64,000 nucleotides of DNA from Azohydromonas australica DSM 1124 (GCF_000430725.1 NZ_KE387205.1:259887-323886); one strand, 5' to 3'. Positions 8,452-17,477 are shown, counted from the stretch's first letter. Notes: generated by a model not told the origin, from the letters alone. Made by a program: numbers and translations.

Positions 8452-9248
8452 GGCCGCCGCTCCCGCGCCGCGCTGGCGAGCCGCTGCTCGATCACGTCCC
8501 GGGCGACATGGCCCGCGGTGCGCGTGCCGTCGGCCCAGAGCAGGGTGGGCGTCCCCTGCACGCCGAGCCGACGCGCCAGCGCCGCGTTGCGCTCGACGGG
8601 GTGCTCGCAGCGCGCGGACGGGTCGGGCACCGGCACTTCTCCCTGCAGCATCGCGCGCCGCCACGCCTGCTCGCGGCTGCGGGCGCACCAGATGGCCACC
8701 GGCCGCTCCAGGCCCTGGAACGGCACCAGGAAGGTGTGGACGGTCACGTCGTCCAGGCCCGCGAGCTCCTGCTCCAGCAGGCGGCAGAAGCCGCACGCTG
8801 GGTCGCTGAAGACCGCGACGTGGCGCCGGCCGCGGCCGTGCACGGTCGTGATGGCATCGGCCCAGGGCAGGGCATCGAAGGCCACGCTCTCGCCCTGCGC
8901 CGGCTGCGTCTCGCCGGGCGCGGCCTCGGCGGCGCCGGCGGCCGCCGCGAGGCGCGGGCCCGTGAGGTCCGTCATCGTCTGCGTGTCGAACAGCCGGCCG
9001 AACACGAAGTGGCGCGGGCTGCGGTCCGACACGTAGGCCACGTTGGCCCCCATCCACACCTCGTAGAGCCCGGGCACGGGCGAGCGCGTCACCTGCGTGA
9101 AGCGGGTCTGCGGATGCGCCCGGCGCAGCGTGTCCAGCAGCCGGGCCTCGTCGGGCCGCGCGGCGCCCGCCGGCACGGCCAGCGCGCAGCCCAGCAGCGC
9201 GAGGAGGGCAGCCGCGCACGGCCGCGGGCGGTGATCAGTAGCGGCCAT
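8448..9248 (-). CDS. dsbC: DsbC-type periplasmic disulfide isomerase
   Basis: A 266-residue exported thioredoxin-fold protein. A signal peptide (ending PAGAA) is followed by a DsbC-like N-terminal dimerisation region (YEVWMGANVAYVSDRSPRH). The catalytic domain has a CGFC active site (Cys152, Cys155) in VFSDPACGFCRLLEQ and the cis-Pro motif GTPTLLWADG. MPF_F operons of the SXT type encode a DsbC that folds the many-cysteine proteins TraU, TraN and TrbC, all present here. The gene overlaps traB by 14 bases and traV by four. Confidence 0.95.
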   Translation of the reverse strand: MAATDHRPRPCAAALLALLGCALAVPAGAARPDEARLLDTLRRAHPQTRFTQVTRSPVPGLYEVWMGANVAYVSDRSPRHFVFGRLFDTQTMTDLTGPRLAAAAGAAEAAPGETQPAQGESVAFDALPWADAITTVHGRGRRHVAVFSDPACGFCRLLEQELAGLDDVTVHTFLVPFQGLERPVAIWCARSREQAWRRAMLQGEVPVPDPSARCEHPVERNAALARRLGVQGTPTLLWADGTRTAGHVARDVIEQRLASAARERRP

Positions 9249-10617
9249 CGTCGTCGGCCTCCAGGTAGCGTTCCTCGGGCGGGACCGCGGCGGCGCCGGG
9301 CTCGGCCGCGGCCGTCGGCACGTCCACGCGCACGCCCTTGGTGATCACGACGTCGATCTCGCGGCCGGCATCGACCTCGATCACCGGGAAGGTGTTCTCC
9401 GCGAGCTTGATGTAGTACTGGGCCAGCCGGTCCAGCGCACGCCCCACGCCGTGGCCCAGCCCGGCGCGGTAGGCGTCGGCGCCCGTGGTGGTGGCGATCG
9501 TCCCCAGCGCCGAGGTGCTGTAGCTGGTGGAGGAGGTGGCCAGCCCCTGGCCGATGCCGCTGACGACGCCGGCCAGCAGCGCGTTGGCCAGCATCTGGCC
9601 CTGCTTGGTGACCAGGCGCCCGCGCATGCCGACCTTGCCGTCCTCGCCGTAGACCGTGCCCTGGATCCGCACCTCCAGCGCGGAGCCGTCGGCGCGCACG
9701 CACGACAGGCTCTCGGTGCGCAGGTAGGCCCGCTCCGAGCTGATGTCGCCGTAGCCCGCGGCCACCACGAAGCAGTCGCGGTACTCGCCGCGGAAGCGGT
9801 TCGGCAGCACCGTGTCGTCCGAGAGGCGGATGAGCACCGGGTGCGGGTTGGACTGCGCCTGCCCGCCCGTGGGCGCGTCCAGGCCGCCCAGCAGCGTGCC
9901 GCGCGTGAAGCTCACGGGCAGGAAGCCCGCGAGGCCGCGGCCGTCGCCGGCAGCCGTCGCCTCGCCTCGTGCCGTGCCCGCCTTGTCGACCGCGGCCCGC
10001 GGCGAGACGGCGACGCGCGTGAGCGCCGGTTCCGGCGGCTCCGGGTCGAGCGCGGGCATCGGCGCGGCCAGCGAGGCCATGGGCAGCGGCGGCAGGCCCG
10101 GTGGCATGGCGCCCGGGACAGGCACCGCCGGGAGCGCGGCCGGCCGGGGCGCGGGCAGCGGTGGGAGGGAGGGTGCCGGTGGCGCAGCGGGCGGCGTGGC
10201 AGGAGGCGCGGCGGGCGCGGAGGCCGGTGTCCTGGCCTGCGCGGCCGCCGTCAGGCGCTGCTCCAACTCGGCGAAGCGCTGCATGGTGCGGGCCTCGAAG
10301 GCCTGGCGGTCCTTGTTGAGCCGCTCCTGCTCCTGGCGCTCGCTCTCGTACCGGGCCAGCTTGCTGCCCGCCGTGCCGACCCACTGGTCGACCGGGTTGA
10401 CCTGGGCGCCCGGCGGCATCACGCCGATGCGGGTGACGTGGTCCTCGGCCCTGGCCCGCGGTCCCGGGGCCCGCTCCTGACGCCCGTGGTCGGCCAGGGC
10501 GAACACGGCCCACAGCAGGCCGACGCCGCCGGCCAGGAGGGCGGCCAGCAGCGCGAACTGGCGCTGCCGGGGCGTCAGGCGCGCCAGCAGCCGGTCCAGC
10601 ACAGCCGGGCGGTTCAC
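9235..10617 (-). CDS. traB: TraB, VirB10-like core channel protein
   Basis: A 460-residue protein with a single N-terminal membrane segment (about residues 22-42) and a coiled-coil-prone stretch (YESERQEQERLNKDRQAFEAR). A long Pro/Ala linker spans the periplasm, and a C-terminal TrbI/VirB10 domain contains GTLLGGLDAPTGG, ECRDCFVVAAGYG-like, ERAYLRTESLSCV and GLATSSTSYSTSALG. It bridges inner and outer membranes in the secretion channel. The GTG start at 10617 overlaps the traK stop as GTGA. Confidence 0.94.
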   Translation of the reverse strand: MNRPAVLDRLLARLTPRQRQFALLAALLAGGVGLLWAVFALADHGRQERAPGPRARAEDHVTRIGVMPPGAQVNPVDQWVGTAGSKLARYESERQEQERLNKDRQAFEARTMQRFAELEQRLTAAAQARTPASAPAAPPATPPAAPPAPSLPPLPAPRPAALPAVPVPGAMPPGLPPLPMASLAAPMPALDPEPPEPALTRVAVSPRAAVDKAGTARGEATAAGDGRGLAGFLPVSFTRGTLLGGLDAPTGGQAQSNPHPVLIRLSDDTVLPNRFRGEYRDCFVVAAGYGDISSERAYLRTESLSCVRADGSALEVRIQGTVYGEDGKVGMRGRLVTKQGQMLANALLAGVVSGIGQGLATSSTSYSTSALGTIATTTGADAYRAGLGHGVGRALDRLAQYYIKLAENTFPVIEVDAGREIDVVITKGVRVDVPTAAAEPGAAAVPPEERYLEADDDGRY

Positions 10618-11483
10618 CGTTCGCCTCCACGGCGGATCACGAACACGTTGGTGCTGTCGCCCGGGCGCAGGTTGTGGTTCTCCACCGCGACGCCGAGCAC
10701 CTGGCCGCCGGCCTTGCTGTCGGGGCGGTCGAACTCCTGCTCCGCCAGCACCATCACGGCCCCTCCGGTGTTCTGCAGCAGGTACTTCTCGCCCCACAGC
10801 CCGCGCCCCTCGTAGCGGCGCATGAGCGAGAAGCGGGTGTCGGCCCAGAGCTGCACCGGCCGGTCCACTTCCTCGACCCGGATGTCGGCCGGCACCCGGT
10901 CGGAAGCCATCGCCACCAGCATCGCCTTCATCGTCCGGACGTGGTGGGCCGAGGGGCTGGCGGCGGATGTCCCGTCCGCGGCGGACCCCGTGCGCCCGGC
11001 GCCGCGGTCGCGGATGACGATGGTGTCGGCCGGCGTGTCGGCGCGCTGCAGCAGCAGCGTGTAGGTCGCGCGCGCCGAGGACACGAACAGGCTGACCGGC
11101 CTGCCGCCGTCGCGGCCGCGCGCGGAGGGCCGCACGTAGATCTCGCCCTTGTCGCGGTCGCACTCGACCACCAGGTCGGCCGTGCCCCGGGCGGGCGCGC
11201 CGGTCCCGGCCGGCGTGCCGCCGGGCACGTCGCCGCAGGCGCCGGCCTGCACGTTGCCGAACACGTCGACGATGGGCGTGCCCTCGATGCGGATGCGCGT
11301 GGGCTCGCGGGTCGACAGCGCAGCCCGCACCGTCACGCCGTCGCGGGCCTCCAGCACCTGCAGGGCGCGGGACGGCGGCGCGTGCAGCAGGACCAGCAGG
11401 CCCGCCGCTGCCGCGGCGGCGGGCCGGCACAGGGCGGCCTCCAGGCCGCGGGGGCGGGACGGGATCCGGTCAGGACGCCTCAT
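10614..11483 (-). CDS. traK: TraK, secretin-like core complex protein
   Basis: A 289-residue exported protein with a signal region ending PPSRA. The VirB9/TraK-like N-domain has VLEARDGVTVRAALSTREPTRI and the C-domain has GRGLWGEKYLLQNTGGAVMVLAEQEF. GExYxLxN-type motifs occur across TraK family members. TraK, TraV and TraB form the outer core. The ATG at 11483 has AAGGAG at good spacing and overlaps traE by 14 bases. Confidence 0.92.
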   Translation of the reverse strand: MRRPDRIPSRPRGLEAALCRPAAAAAAGLLVLLHAPPSRALQVLEARDGVTVRAALSTREPTRIRIEGTPIVDVFGNVQAGACGDVPGGTPAGTGAPARGTADLVVECDRDKGEIYVRPSARGRDGGRPVSLFVSSARATYTLLLQRADTPADTIVIRDRGAGRTGSAADGTSAASPSAHHVRTMKAMLVAMASDRVPADIRVEEVDRPVQLWADTRFSLMRRYEGRGLWGEKYLLQNTGGAVMVLAEQEFDRPDSKAGGQVLGVAVENHNLRPGDSTNVFVIRRGGER

Positions 11484-12036
11484 GGCCGATCTCCTTGAAA
11501 GTCTTGAGGTGGATGCGCCCGCCCGCGTAGCGGAACTCGACCAGGTAGGCCCGGCTGTCGTTGCTGGTCTCCTGGCCGTTGACGAGCGTGCGCAGGCGTC
11601 CGCGCACGACCACCGACTGGTTCGCCTCACTGGGCCGCAGCTCCTGCGGCGCGAAGGAAGTGCTGGCGTTAATGCGCTTGAGGCGCGCGGCCTCCAGTTC
11701 CTGGCGCGTCCTGAGCGCCCCGTGCTGGTCCGGCTCGACGTAGCCCAGCAGCACGTCCTTCTTCCAGTCGATGGACGAGGGCGTGACGTCGAGCACCAGC
11801 CAGGCGACGAAGGCCGCCATCTGCTCCAGGTAGGCACTGCTGGCGCTGTCGCGCGCGACCCAGAACGAGCGGTCGATGGCAGGCGGCACGACCACGGTTC
11901 GCTGCGTGCCCAGCAGGCACAGGATCACCGCCAGGGCCAGCACCAGCGCCGCCGCCATCGCACCCACCGCCACGCCCAGCACGGCGTTGCGCCGGCGCAG
12001 GTCCTTCAGGTCGGCGCTGAGCCTCGGGAAGTCCAT
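11470..12036 (-). CDS. traE: TraE, VirB5/VirB8-like transfer protein
   Basis: A 188-residue inner-membrane protein with one N-terminal helix (about residues 18-42) and a periplasmic TraE domain. It contains DRSFWVARDSASSAYLEQMAAFVAWLVLDVTPSSIDWKK, close to the family pattern in which YLEQMA and LxxxVTPxxI are conserved. The ATG at 12036 is preceded by GGAGGCACC. TraE lies in the inner-membrane complex between TraL and TraK in both sequence order and known architecture. Confidence 0.94.
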   Translation of the reverse strand: MDFPRLSADLKDLRRRNAVLGVAVGAMAAALVLALAVILCLLGTQRTVVVPPAIDRSFWVARDSASSAYLEQMAAFVAWLVLDVTPSSIDWKKDVLLGYVEPDQHGALRTRQELEAARLKRINASTSFAPQELRPSEANQSVVVRGRLRTLVNGQETSNDSRAYLVEFRYAGGRIHLKTFKEIGHEAS

Positions 12037-12054
12037 GGTGCCTCCTGCAGCAGC

Positions 12055-12354
12055 TCAGCCCACCATGCGGCGGATGTGCGACGGCGGCGTCGCCGTCATG
12101 GCCGACAGCGGGTTGGTGGGCAGGTGCCAGTACAGGCAGTGCAGGGCGAAGGCCGGATGCCGGTCCGCCTTGATGCGGGCCACCCAGCGCGAGGCCAGGA
12201 AGCCGGCGAGCACGCACAGCATGAACGCGAGCCCGGACCCGGACAGGTAGCCCACGAACAGGCCCAGGATGGTGGGGGCCGCGACGTCGATGTCCCAGAA
12301 GCCGATCTTCCAGGGGTCGTCCAGGCGGCGCGGGATGTAGGTGTCGTCGTGCAT
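12055..12354 (-). CDS. traL: TraL, VirB3-like inner-membrane protein
   Basis: A 99-residue protein with the TraL opening YIPRRLDDPWKIGFWDID, two closely spaced hydrophobic segments (about residues 27-58), and a cytoplasmic tail. Size and opening motif match the family. The ATG at 12354 has GGAGAGG upstream. It sits between the pilin and traE, the usual A-L-E-K-B order. Confidence 0.92.
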   Translation of the reverse strand: MHDDTYIPRRLDDPWKIGFWDIDVAAPTILGLFVGYLSGSGLAFMLCVLAGFLASRWVARIKADRHPAFALHCLYWHLPTNPLSAMTATPPSHIRRMVG

Positions 12355-12386
12355 GGCAGGCCTCTCCTGCGGCCGGGGCCGCGTGC

Positions 12387-12737
12387 TCAGACGACGGCGC
12401 CCATGATGGCGCCGCCGATGACCAGGCCCACCGCGGCGAAGATCGCCAGCCCGACGTAGGACAGCACTGGCCCGAAGTTGCGCAGCGCCGCCAGCGAGAT
12501 CAGGGCCACCACGAAGCCGATGAAGCCGACCAGCGCCTTGATGCCCGGCCCCAGCGCCGCGATCTGCGTGAGCGCCGAGGTCATGGGGCCGTCGATGCCG
12601 GTGAAGCCCACGAGGTCCAGGGCCTGCGCGGGCGACGCGAGGCCCAGGGCCAGCACGGCGAGCGCCAGCAGCACCGCGGCGGCGTTGCGCCGGCGTGGCG
12701 GGCGGGTGGCAGGGGTGGCAACGGTGATGGTGGGCAT
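12387..12737 (-). CDS. traA: TraA-like pilin precursor
   Basis: A 116-residue precursor. The ATG at 12737 is preceded by GGAGG with six bases of spacing, and longer upstream ATGs lack this. A basic leader (PPRRRN) and hydrophobic signal end at SPAQA, giving a mature pilin of about 70 residues (from LDLVGF). The mature part has two hydrophobic helices, one around ALVGFIGFVVALISLAAL and one around YVGLAIFAAVGLVIGGAIMG, as expected of F-type or VirB2-type pilin. The S26 peptidase encoded downstream is the likely processing enzyme. Confidence 0.85.
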   Translation of the reverse strand: MPTITVATPATRPPRRRNAAAVLLALAVLALGLASPAQALDLVGFTGIDGPMTSALTQIAALGPGIKALVGFIGFVVALISLAALRNFGPVLSYVGLAIFAAVGLVIGGAIMGAVV

Positions 12738-12880
12738 GAGGACCTCCGGTACGCGGTTCGGAACGGGCAGGGGCAGGCGGGTGGCGTGGCTTTCCGCGGC
12801 GCCGGGCGGCGCGTGGCTCCAGGGTGGCCGGGCGCGGCACGGCAGCAGTGGTCGCGCAGCGGTGGCGGCGATGGCGCTCT

Positions 12881-13606
12881 TCACGGTCCGGCCTCCTGGC
12901 GCTCGACGAGGATCTCGACCCGCCTGTTCCTGCGCCGGCCGTCGGCGGTGTCGTCGGGCGCGGCGAGGCAGCAGGCTCCCCGCGCCTCGACCCGGATCGC
13001 CGATGCGAGCTGCGGCTGGCGCTGGCGCAGGTGGGCCGCGACCGCGTCGGCGCGCGCCCGGGCCAGCGCCTGGTTCACCTGCGCCGGGCCGGCGCCGTCG
13101 GTGTGGCCGGACACGAGCACGCTGCGCGCGGCCGGCACGCGGCTCGCGAGCTGGTCGAGGGCCTGGCGTGCCGACGGGTCCAGCGTGGCGGACCCGGACG
13201 CGAAGAGGACGGTGGCCCGCAGCGACTGCGGCTCGCCCGGGGCCGGGCCGGCGGGCGGCCCGGCCGGCGCGGGCGACGGCGCGGTACTGGAGGGAAGGAG
13301 GACGGTTTCGTGCTCATCCAGCCCCGCGGCGAGGCCGTCCAGCGCAACGGGCGTCTCCGCCGGCGGCTCGGTGGCGAGGACCTTGGTCGTGCGCACCGGG
13401 CAGTCCGGCGGCAGGCAGGTCGTGAAGGTGGCGTCGCGGCCGAAGTCCTGCTGCACGATCCGGGGATGGAGCGCCGGCGCCTGCTGCCGCGCCAACGCGG
13501 CTGGCGGCGGCGATGCCGGTTGCCGGGCCGACGTGCAGGCCGCGAGGAGGGTCGCGCACAGCAGCAGGAGCCCGGCACCGGAGCGCCCGAGGAAGATGCC
13601 GGTCAT
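12881..13606 (-). CDS. OmpA-family lipoprotein in the transfer operon
   Basis: A 241-residue predicted lipoprotein (lipobox LLAAC) with a variable linker and a C-terminal OmpA/peptidoglycan-binding domain (about residues 130-235). The OmpA domain motifs are ATVLFASGSATLDPSARQALDQLA, VLVSGHTDGAGPAQVNQALARARADAV and the final RRRNRRVEILV. It probably tethers the transfer apparatus or outer membrane to peptidoglycan. It is coupled to the upstream transglycosylase by ATGA and lies 143 bases before the pilin gene. OmpA proteins are not part of the minimal MPF_F set, so this is a lineage-specific addition. Confidence 0.88.
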   Translation of the reverse strand: MTGIFLGRSGAGLLLLCATLLAACTSARQPASPPPAALARQQAPALHPRIVQQDFGRDATFTTCLPPDCPVRTTKVLATEPPAETPVALDGLAAGLDEHETVLLPSSTAPSPAPAGPPAGPAPGEPQSLRATVLFASGSATLDPSARQALDQLASRVPAARSVLVSGHTDGAGPAQVNQALARARADAVAAHLRQRQPQLASAIRVEARGACCLAAPDDTADGRRRNRRVEILVERQEAGP

Positions 13607-14103
13607 CGCGGTGCCGCTCCCGGGGCGGTGGTTGCGACGGCAGCCATGCCGGTCTGCGTCCCGCGTGGAAGGCTGCGGAACACCCGCCACGCATAGCGTG
13701 CACGCGCCTGCGTGCAGGCGTCGCCCTTGAGCTGCGAGCACGCCGCGTTGTACGAGCCCACGGCGTCCCACGTCGTGCCGCGGCGGGCGAAGGCCTCGGC
13801 CAGCAGCCAGGCGCCGACCTGGATGTTGGTGCACGGCTCGTACAGCCGGGCCTCGGTGATGCCGTGGCGCGCCAGCCGGGGCAGGTGGGCGCTGTTGATC
13901 TGCATGAGCCCGATGTCGTAGGTGCCCGTGCGCGCCTGGTGGGAGCGGTTCACCGCGCGCGGGTCGAGGCTGGACTCGACCCGCGCGACGGCCACCAGCA
14001 GCTCGGGCGCGATGCCGTAGCGGTGGCCCGCCTCCTCCCAGCAGGCCCGGGCCTGCAGGGGCAGCCCGGTCGACACGATCACTCCGGCAATCAGCAGTCG
14101 CAT
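13603..14103 (-). CDS. Lytic transglycosylase of the transfer operon
   Basis: A 166-residue exported SLT-type muramidase. It has a signal peptide ending LQARA, catalytic Glu43 in AVARVESSLDP, and the family motifs GTYDIGLMQINSAHLPRL and VGSYNAACSQ. Such enzymes open the peptidoglycan for the transfer channel; homologues are VirB1, TrbN and F Orf169. It is the first gene of the packed leftward operon, and 158 bases separate it from the next upstream gene. Confidence 0.92.
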   Translation of the reverse strand: MRLLIAGVIVSTGLPLQARACWEEAGHRYGIAPELLVAVARVESSLDPRAVNRSHQARTGTYDIGLMQINSAHLPRLARHGITEARLYEPCTNIQVGAWLLAEAFARRGTTWDAVGSYNAACSQLKGDACTQARARYAWRVFRSLPRGTQTGMAAVATTAPGAAPR

Positions 14104-14261
14104 GGCGCGCTCCGTCGCGGTTCGATGCGGTCGGTCGCCTGCGGCGCAGGCGGCAGGACAGGGCCCGGCGCGGCCATGGCCGCATCCGGTCCCGGGGTAT
14201 GCCGGCGGCGGGCCGGCGGGGCGGTTTCAGTTGGGGCCGCCGGGTGGGCGGCGCGGGGGGA

Positions 14262-14756
14262 TCAGCCCGGGCGCGGCAGCCGCCATCGGCTGGAGCGGTC
14301 GGCCATGTTCAGGCGCGCCTGGTGCAGCACCCGGGCGTCCGCGTCGGCCAGGCGCCGCGCCAGCGCGACGCAGGCGGTGGTCAGCTGGTCGAGCTGGAAC
14401 TTGGGATGGGGATGCCGGTTCGCCGGCGAGCGCTGCAGGGCCTGCAGCAGCTCGTACTGCGCCCGCCACATCGACTCGCGGCGCCGCGGCGTGGCGGGCG
14501 GGCGCAGCACGAGCTCCGTGCCGAGGAACTGGAAGATGCGCGTGGTTGCGTCGTCATCGGCGAACACCAGCGATACGCAGGCGCCGATGAGGTCGGGGAA
14601 GCGGAACATGGGGGCCACGTTGTCCTCGCTGTGCAGCAGGCCGTAGAGCCACTCGTGCTCCTCCAGCCACAGGCGCGTCTCGATGGTGTCCGAGGGCTCC
14701 GTGTCCGGTGCGGCCTGTGCCGCGGCGAGTCGGGCGGGATGCAGGTCGCGGCTCAT
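14262..14756 (-). CDS. Hypothetical protein upstream of the transfer operon
   Basis: A 164-residue soluble protein of unknown family. The ATG at 14756 has GGAGGAAG upstream. Sequence features are an acidic N-terminal third (LWLEEHEWLYGLLHSEDN), a hydrophobic LIGACVSLVFADDD core, and a basic second half containing RRRESMWRAQYELLQALQRSP and FQLDQLTTACVALARRLADADARVLHQ. No signal peptide or membrane segment is seen. It reads in the same direction as the transfer operon, so a regulatory or accessory transfer role is possible but unproven. Confidence 0.6.
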   Translation of the reverse strand: MSRDLHPARLAAAQAAPDTEPSDTIETRLWLEEHEWLYGLLHSEDNVAPMFRFPDLIGACVSLVFADDDATTRIFQFLGTELVLRPPATPRRRESMWRAQYELLQALQRSPANRHPHPKFQLDQLTTACVALARRLADADARVLHQARLNMADRSSRWRLPRPG

Positions 14757-15660
14757 GCGGGCTTCCTCCGGCATCGGCAGTGGCGGGCGGGGTGCTGTCC
14801 AGTCCATGTGCCGAAGGGTAGGCAGCCGCTGCGGGCCGGTCCCGGTGAAAGGGGTGGCCTGCGAGGGGGGATTTCGCGATCAGGGTCGCAGTGCCGTCCA
14901 TGGGCAATTCGAGCCCGGTCGGGGTCCAATGACCACGCAGGGCGCAGTCCGGCGCCAGGGGGCCGCCTGCGGACCGACGGAAGCACCCAGCTTGAAATGG
15001 CGAACAGGGCCGCCTCCAGCACGCTGATGGCGTCGCCGCCGTTGCTGGGCTACAGGCCGAACAGCTCGCGGCCGTGCGTGGGCGCTGGCCGGAAGCAATG
15101 GGGACTCGCTCACGCCGCGAATGCCGGGTGAGCTGGAACCAGGGCGACGCAGGAGTCCCGACAGCGGCTGCAGGACAAGGCATGGTGGAACCAGTGTGCT
15201 GCCGGGCTGTACCGGTCAGCGCGGCGGTCGCTGTGGCTTCGTGATCGGCGACAAGCGGCCACCAACGGTCGTTCGCCAAAGCCAACTCGACGTATCCTCA
15301 AGGCTGAACCCGGTCAGTCGCCACCAACCGTTCGCGCGGCAGCATCCGACTATCAACTGTCCTTCGAAGCTTGCAGCCTCGACCGACCGTTACCACCTCC
15401 TTCACCGGTCACTCGACCGAGGCCGGCCGAGTTTCTAACGTGAACGACTGCTGGCGAATCCGGTGACGGAACGTGCCGTGCCTGTTGCGGCCGCTCAGGG
15501 CGGTTGGTGACCAATGCCGAAACCGACATTCAATGGTGAAATTTCACCGATCTCGTTGTATTAGGGAATGCCGTTTGCCAAGTTTTGAAAGGCGAGCAGG
15601 AGTGCCATCAGCTTTGATCACGCCCCATAGCCGCTGCTGACAGAGCAAAGGAAGGCGACC
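14757..15660. other. Gene-free stretch with a 14-bp palindrome before the DUF305 gene
   Basis: About 900 bases with no convincing gene; the open frames here lack ribosome sites and recognisable domains. GC content falls towards the right end. A perfect palindrome, GGTGAAATTTCACC, lies at 15535-15548, about 110 bases before the DUF305 start, in the most AT-rich part, and could be an operator. This stretch marks the boundary between the conserved transfer operon and the cargo region. Confidence 0.5.
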
Positions 15661-16230
15661 ATGGACCCCAAGAGCCAAAGCACCCACTCGACGATGAAGA
15701 TGGGCTGGGGCCGCTTCTTCGCGATGATCGCCACGTCGACGATCGTGATGTTTCCGCTGATGTACCAATTGGTCTTCAGCGCCGATCACGCCACCTTCAG
15801 TCTCACGAGGCTGGTGTCGTCGGTCGTAATGGGCTGCGTGATGGCGGTCATCATGCTGGCCTTCATGTGGAAGATGTACGCCGGGCCAAGAACGAAGCTG
15901 GCAATCCTAGTCGGCTCCATCGTGCTCGGCGTCATCATCCTCGCGATCAATCGCCAGCAGACGCTGATCGGCGATATCGACTTTATGAAGTCGATGATTC
16001 CGCATCACTCGATCGCCATCAACAACGCGCGCAAGGCCGACATCCGCGACCCGCGCGTGCGCAAGCTGGCCGATGGGATCATCCGAGCGCAGGTCAAGGA
16101 GATCGCCGAAATGAAGCTGCTCGTGGACGACATTGAGAAGAACGGCGCACGCGGATCGGTGACCCTGCCGCCGATGACTGCAGAACTGACGCAGGACATG
16201 AAGCCGGAGATTGAGCAGGCCGTCCGGTGA
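15661..16230 (+). CDS. DUF305 membrane protein
   Basis: A 189-residue protein with three predicted membrane helices (about residues 19-41, 49-68 and 75-92). A C-terminal DUF305 region has the family core DFMKSMIPHHSIAINNA, including the His-His pair, plus a helical DIRDPRVRKLADGIIRAQVKEIAEMK. The His-rich helical bundle of DUF305 proteins is often found beside copper or heavy-metal genes, but none is adjacent here. The ATG has AAGGAAGG upstream. Its GC content is clearly lower than that of the transfer genes, a sign of separate acquisition. Confidence 0.88.
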   Translation: MDPKSQSTHSTMKMGWGRFFAMIATSTIVMFPLMYQLVFSADHATFSLTRLVSSVVMGCVMAVIMLAFMWKMYAGPRTKLAILVGSIVLGVIILAINRQQTLIGDIDFMKSMIPHHSIAINNARKADIRDPRVRKLADGIIRAQVKEIAEMKLLVDDIEKNGARGSVTLPPMTAELTQDMKPEIEQAVR

Positions 16231-16427
16231 ATGAGGAAAATGCGTCGGCCGGAAGCGTCGTTGAAGACTGGCCGCTCCTGGCCGATCCGAGGGCGTGAGT
16301 TCCCCCGCATTCCACCAAGCTGACTATCGAGTGGAGTTGCTCGCGGCACGGGTGGTTGACCGAGGCCGGGAACCGCCGATGCCGTCAGGCGCATTCTGCG
16401 TAGCCCTCAACTCGATGGGAGACCATC

Positions 16428-17043
16428 ATGGGCAACGCGACTCATCGCGAGCCGTGGAACAAGGGCAAGATCGTTGGCGCAGAAGGCGCCGTTCAAGGTG
16501 AAGGACATCTGGGCACTGCGCGTCCGCCTTCAGATGGAAGGCAGGGTGCGCGAGCTCGCGCTCTTCAACCTGGGCATCGACAGCAAGCTACGCGGATGCG
16601 ATCTCGTTGCGCTTCGGGTCCGGGACGTGTGCCACGGCGAGCAAGTGGCGACACGCGCGATCGTCATGCAGCACAAGACCCAGCGCCCGGTGCAGTTCGA
16701 GATCACGCAGGCCACTCGGGATGTCTTGCAGGCGTGGATAAAGCAGGCCGGCTTGAAGTCGGAAAATTTCCTGTTTCCCAGCCGACTCCACGACTCACCT
16801 CATCTGGGGACCCGACAGTACGCCCGGATCCTTGGGCACTGGGTCGACGAACTGGGCTTGGACCGCGCTGACTATGGGACGCATTCGATGCGAAGGACGA
16901 AGGCAACGCTGATCTACCGGCGCACGAAGAACCTTCGCGCCGTGCAGCTGCTGCTTGGACATTCCAAGCTCGAGTCAACCGTACGATACCTGGGCATCGA
17001 GGTCGATGACGCCTTGGAGATCTCCGAGCAGACGGAAATCTGA
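16428..17043 (+). pseudogene. Tyrosine recombinase with a one-base frameshift near the N-terminus
   Basis: The ATG at 16428 follows GGGAG and encodes an N-terminus with PWNKGKIVG. The frame then breaks at about 16479, and the rest of the protein continues in the +1 frame as AQKAPFKVKDIWALRVRLQ to 17043. Deleting one G at 16479 restores the usual family join, VGQKAPFK, so I read one inserted base. The downstream part keeps the integrase core: an Arg in SKLRGCDLVAL, HSMRR, LLGHSKLESTVRYLG with the Tyr. A TTG at 16474 could in principle start a shortened 189-residue protein. About 205 codons if repaired. Confidence 0.8.
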
Positions 17044-17243
17044 GGCGCTCGTACGCGGCCGCGCCAGCCATCGTGGCCTCGGGCGGCCGCCTTCGATGGC
17101 AGTTCTGTGGTGCATAGCCAAACAGGAAGTCCCGGCCACAAGCTGTCATCAGAAATGGGCGCCTCGCTGGAATCCTGCTATCCACCGGTGAACTCACCAA
17201 GGAATGGCATATACTATTGCCATATCCCATTCGGAGGTCTGCG

Positions 17244-17477
17244 ATGAGCATCTCGTCCGTCTTCACCAACAACCGATCTCAGGCCGTGCGTTTGCCGGCG
17301 GATGTGCGCCTGCCAGAAGGCGTCAAGAAGGTTCAGGTTCGCGCCCGCGGCATGGACCGCATCATCTCGCCGGTGGGTCACACCTGGGACGAGTTCTTCC
17401 TGAACGGGCCGCGGGTGTCCGAGGACTTCATGGCCGAGCGTGCTACCCAGCAGCAGGCCGAACGTGAAGCCTTCTGA
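17244..17477 (+). CDS. vapB: VapB-type antitoxin
   Basis: A 77-residue protein with a strong SD (GGAGG, six bases from the ATG). The N-terminal AbrB/SpoVT-like swapped-hairpin DNA-binding region (SVFTNNRSQAVRLPADVRLPEGVKKVQV) is typical of VapB/VagC antitoxins. The C-terminal tail (from about residue 45) would bind and neutralise VapC. The gene ends 16 bases before vapC. The antitoxin-toxin complex normally represses its own promoter, and the AT-rich bases just before 17230 are the likely promoter-operator. Confidence 0.93.
   Translation: MSISSVFTNNRSQAVRLPADVRLPEGVKKVQVRARGMDRIISPVGHTWDEFFLNGPRVSEDFMAERATQQQAEREAF

Noticed and set aside
14881..15438. Short open frames on both strands in the 14.8-15.6 kb gap
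   Set aside because: None has a ribosome site or recognisable domain, and overlapping frames on both strands are expected at this GC content.
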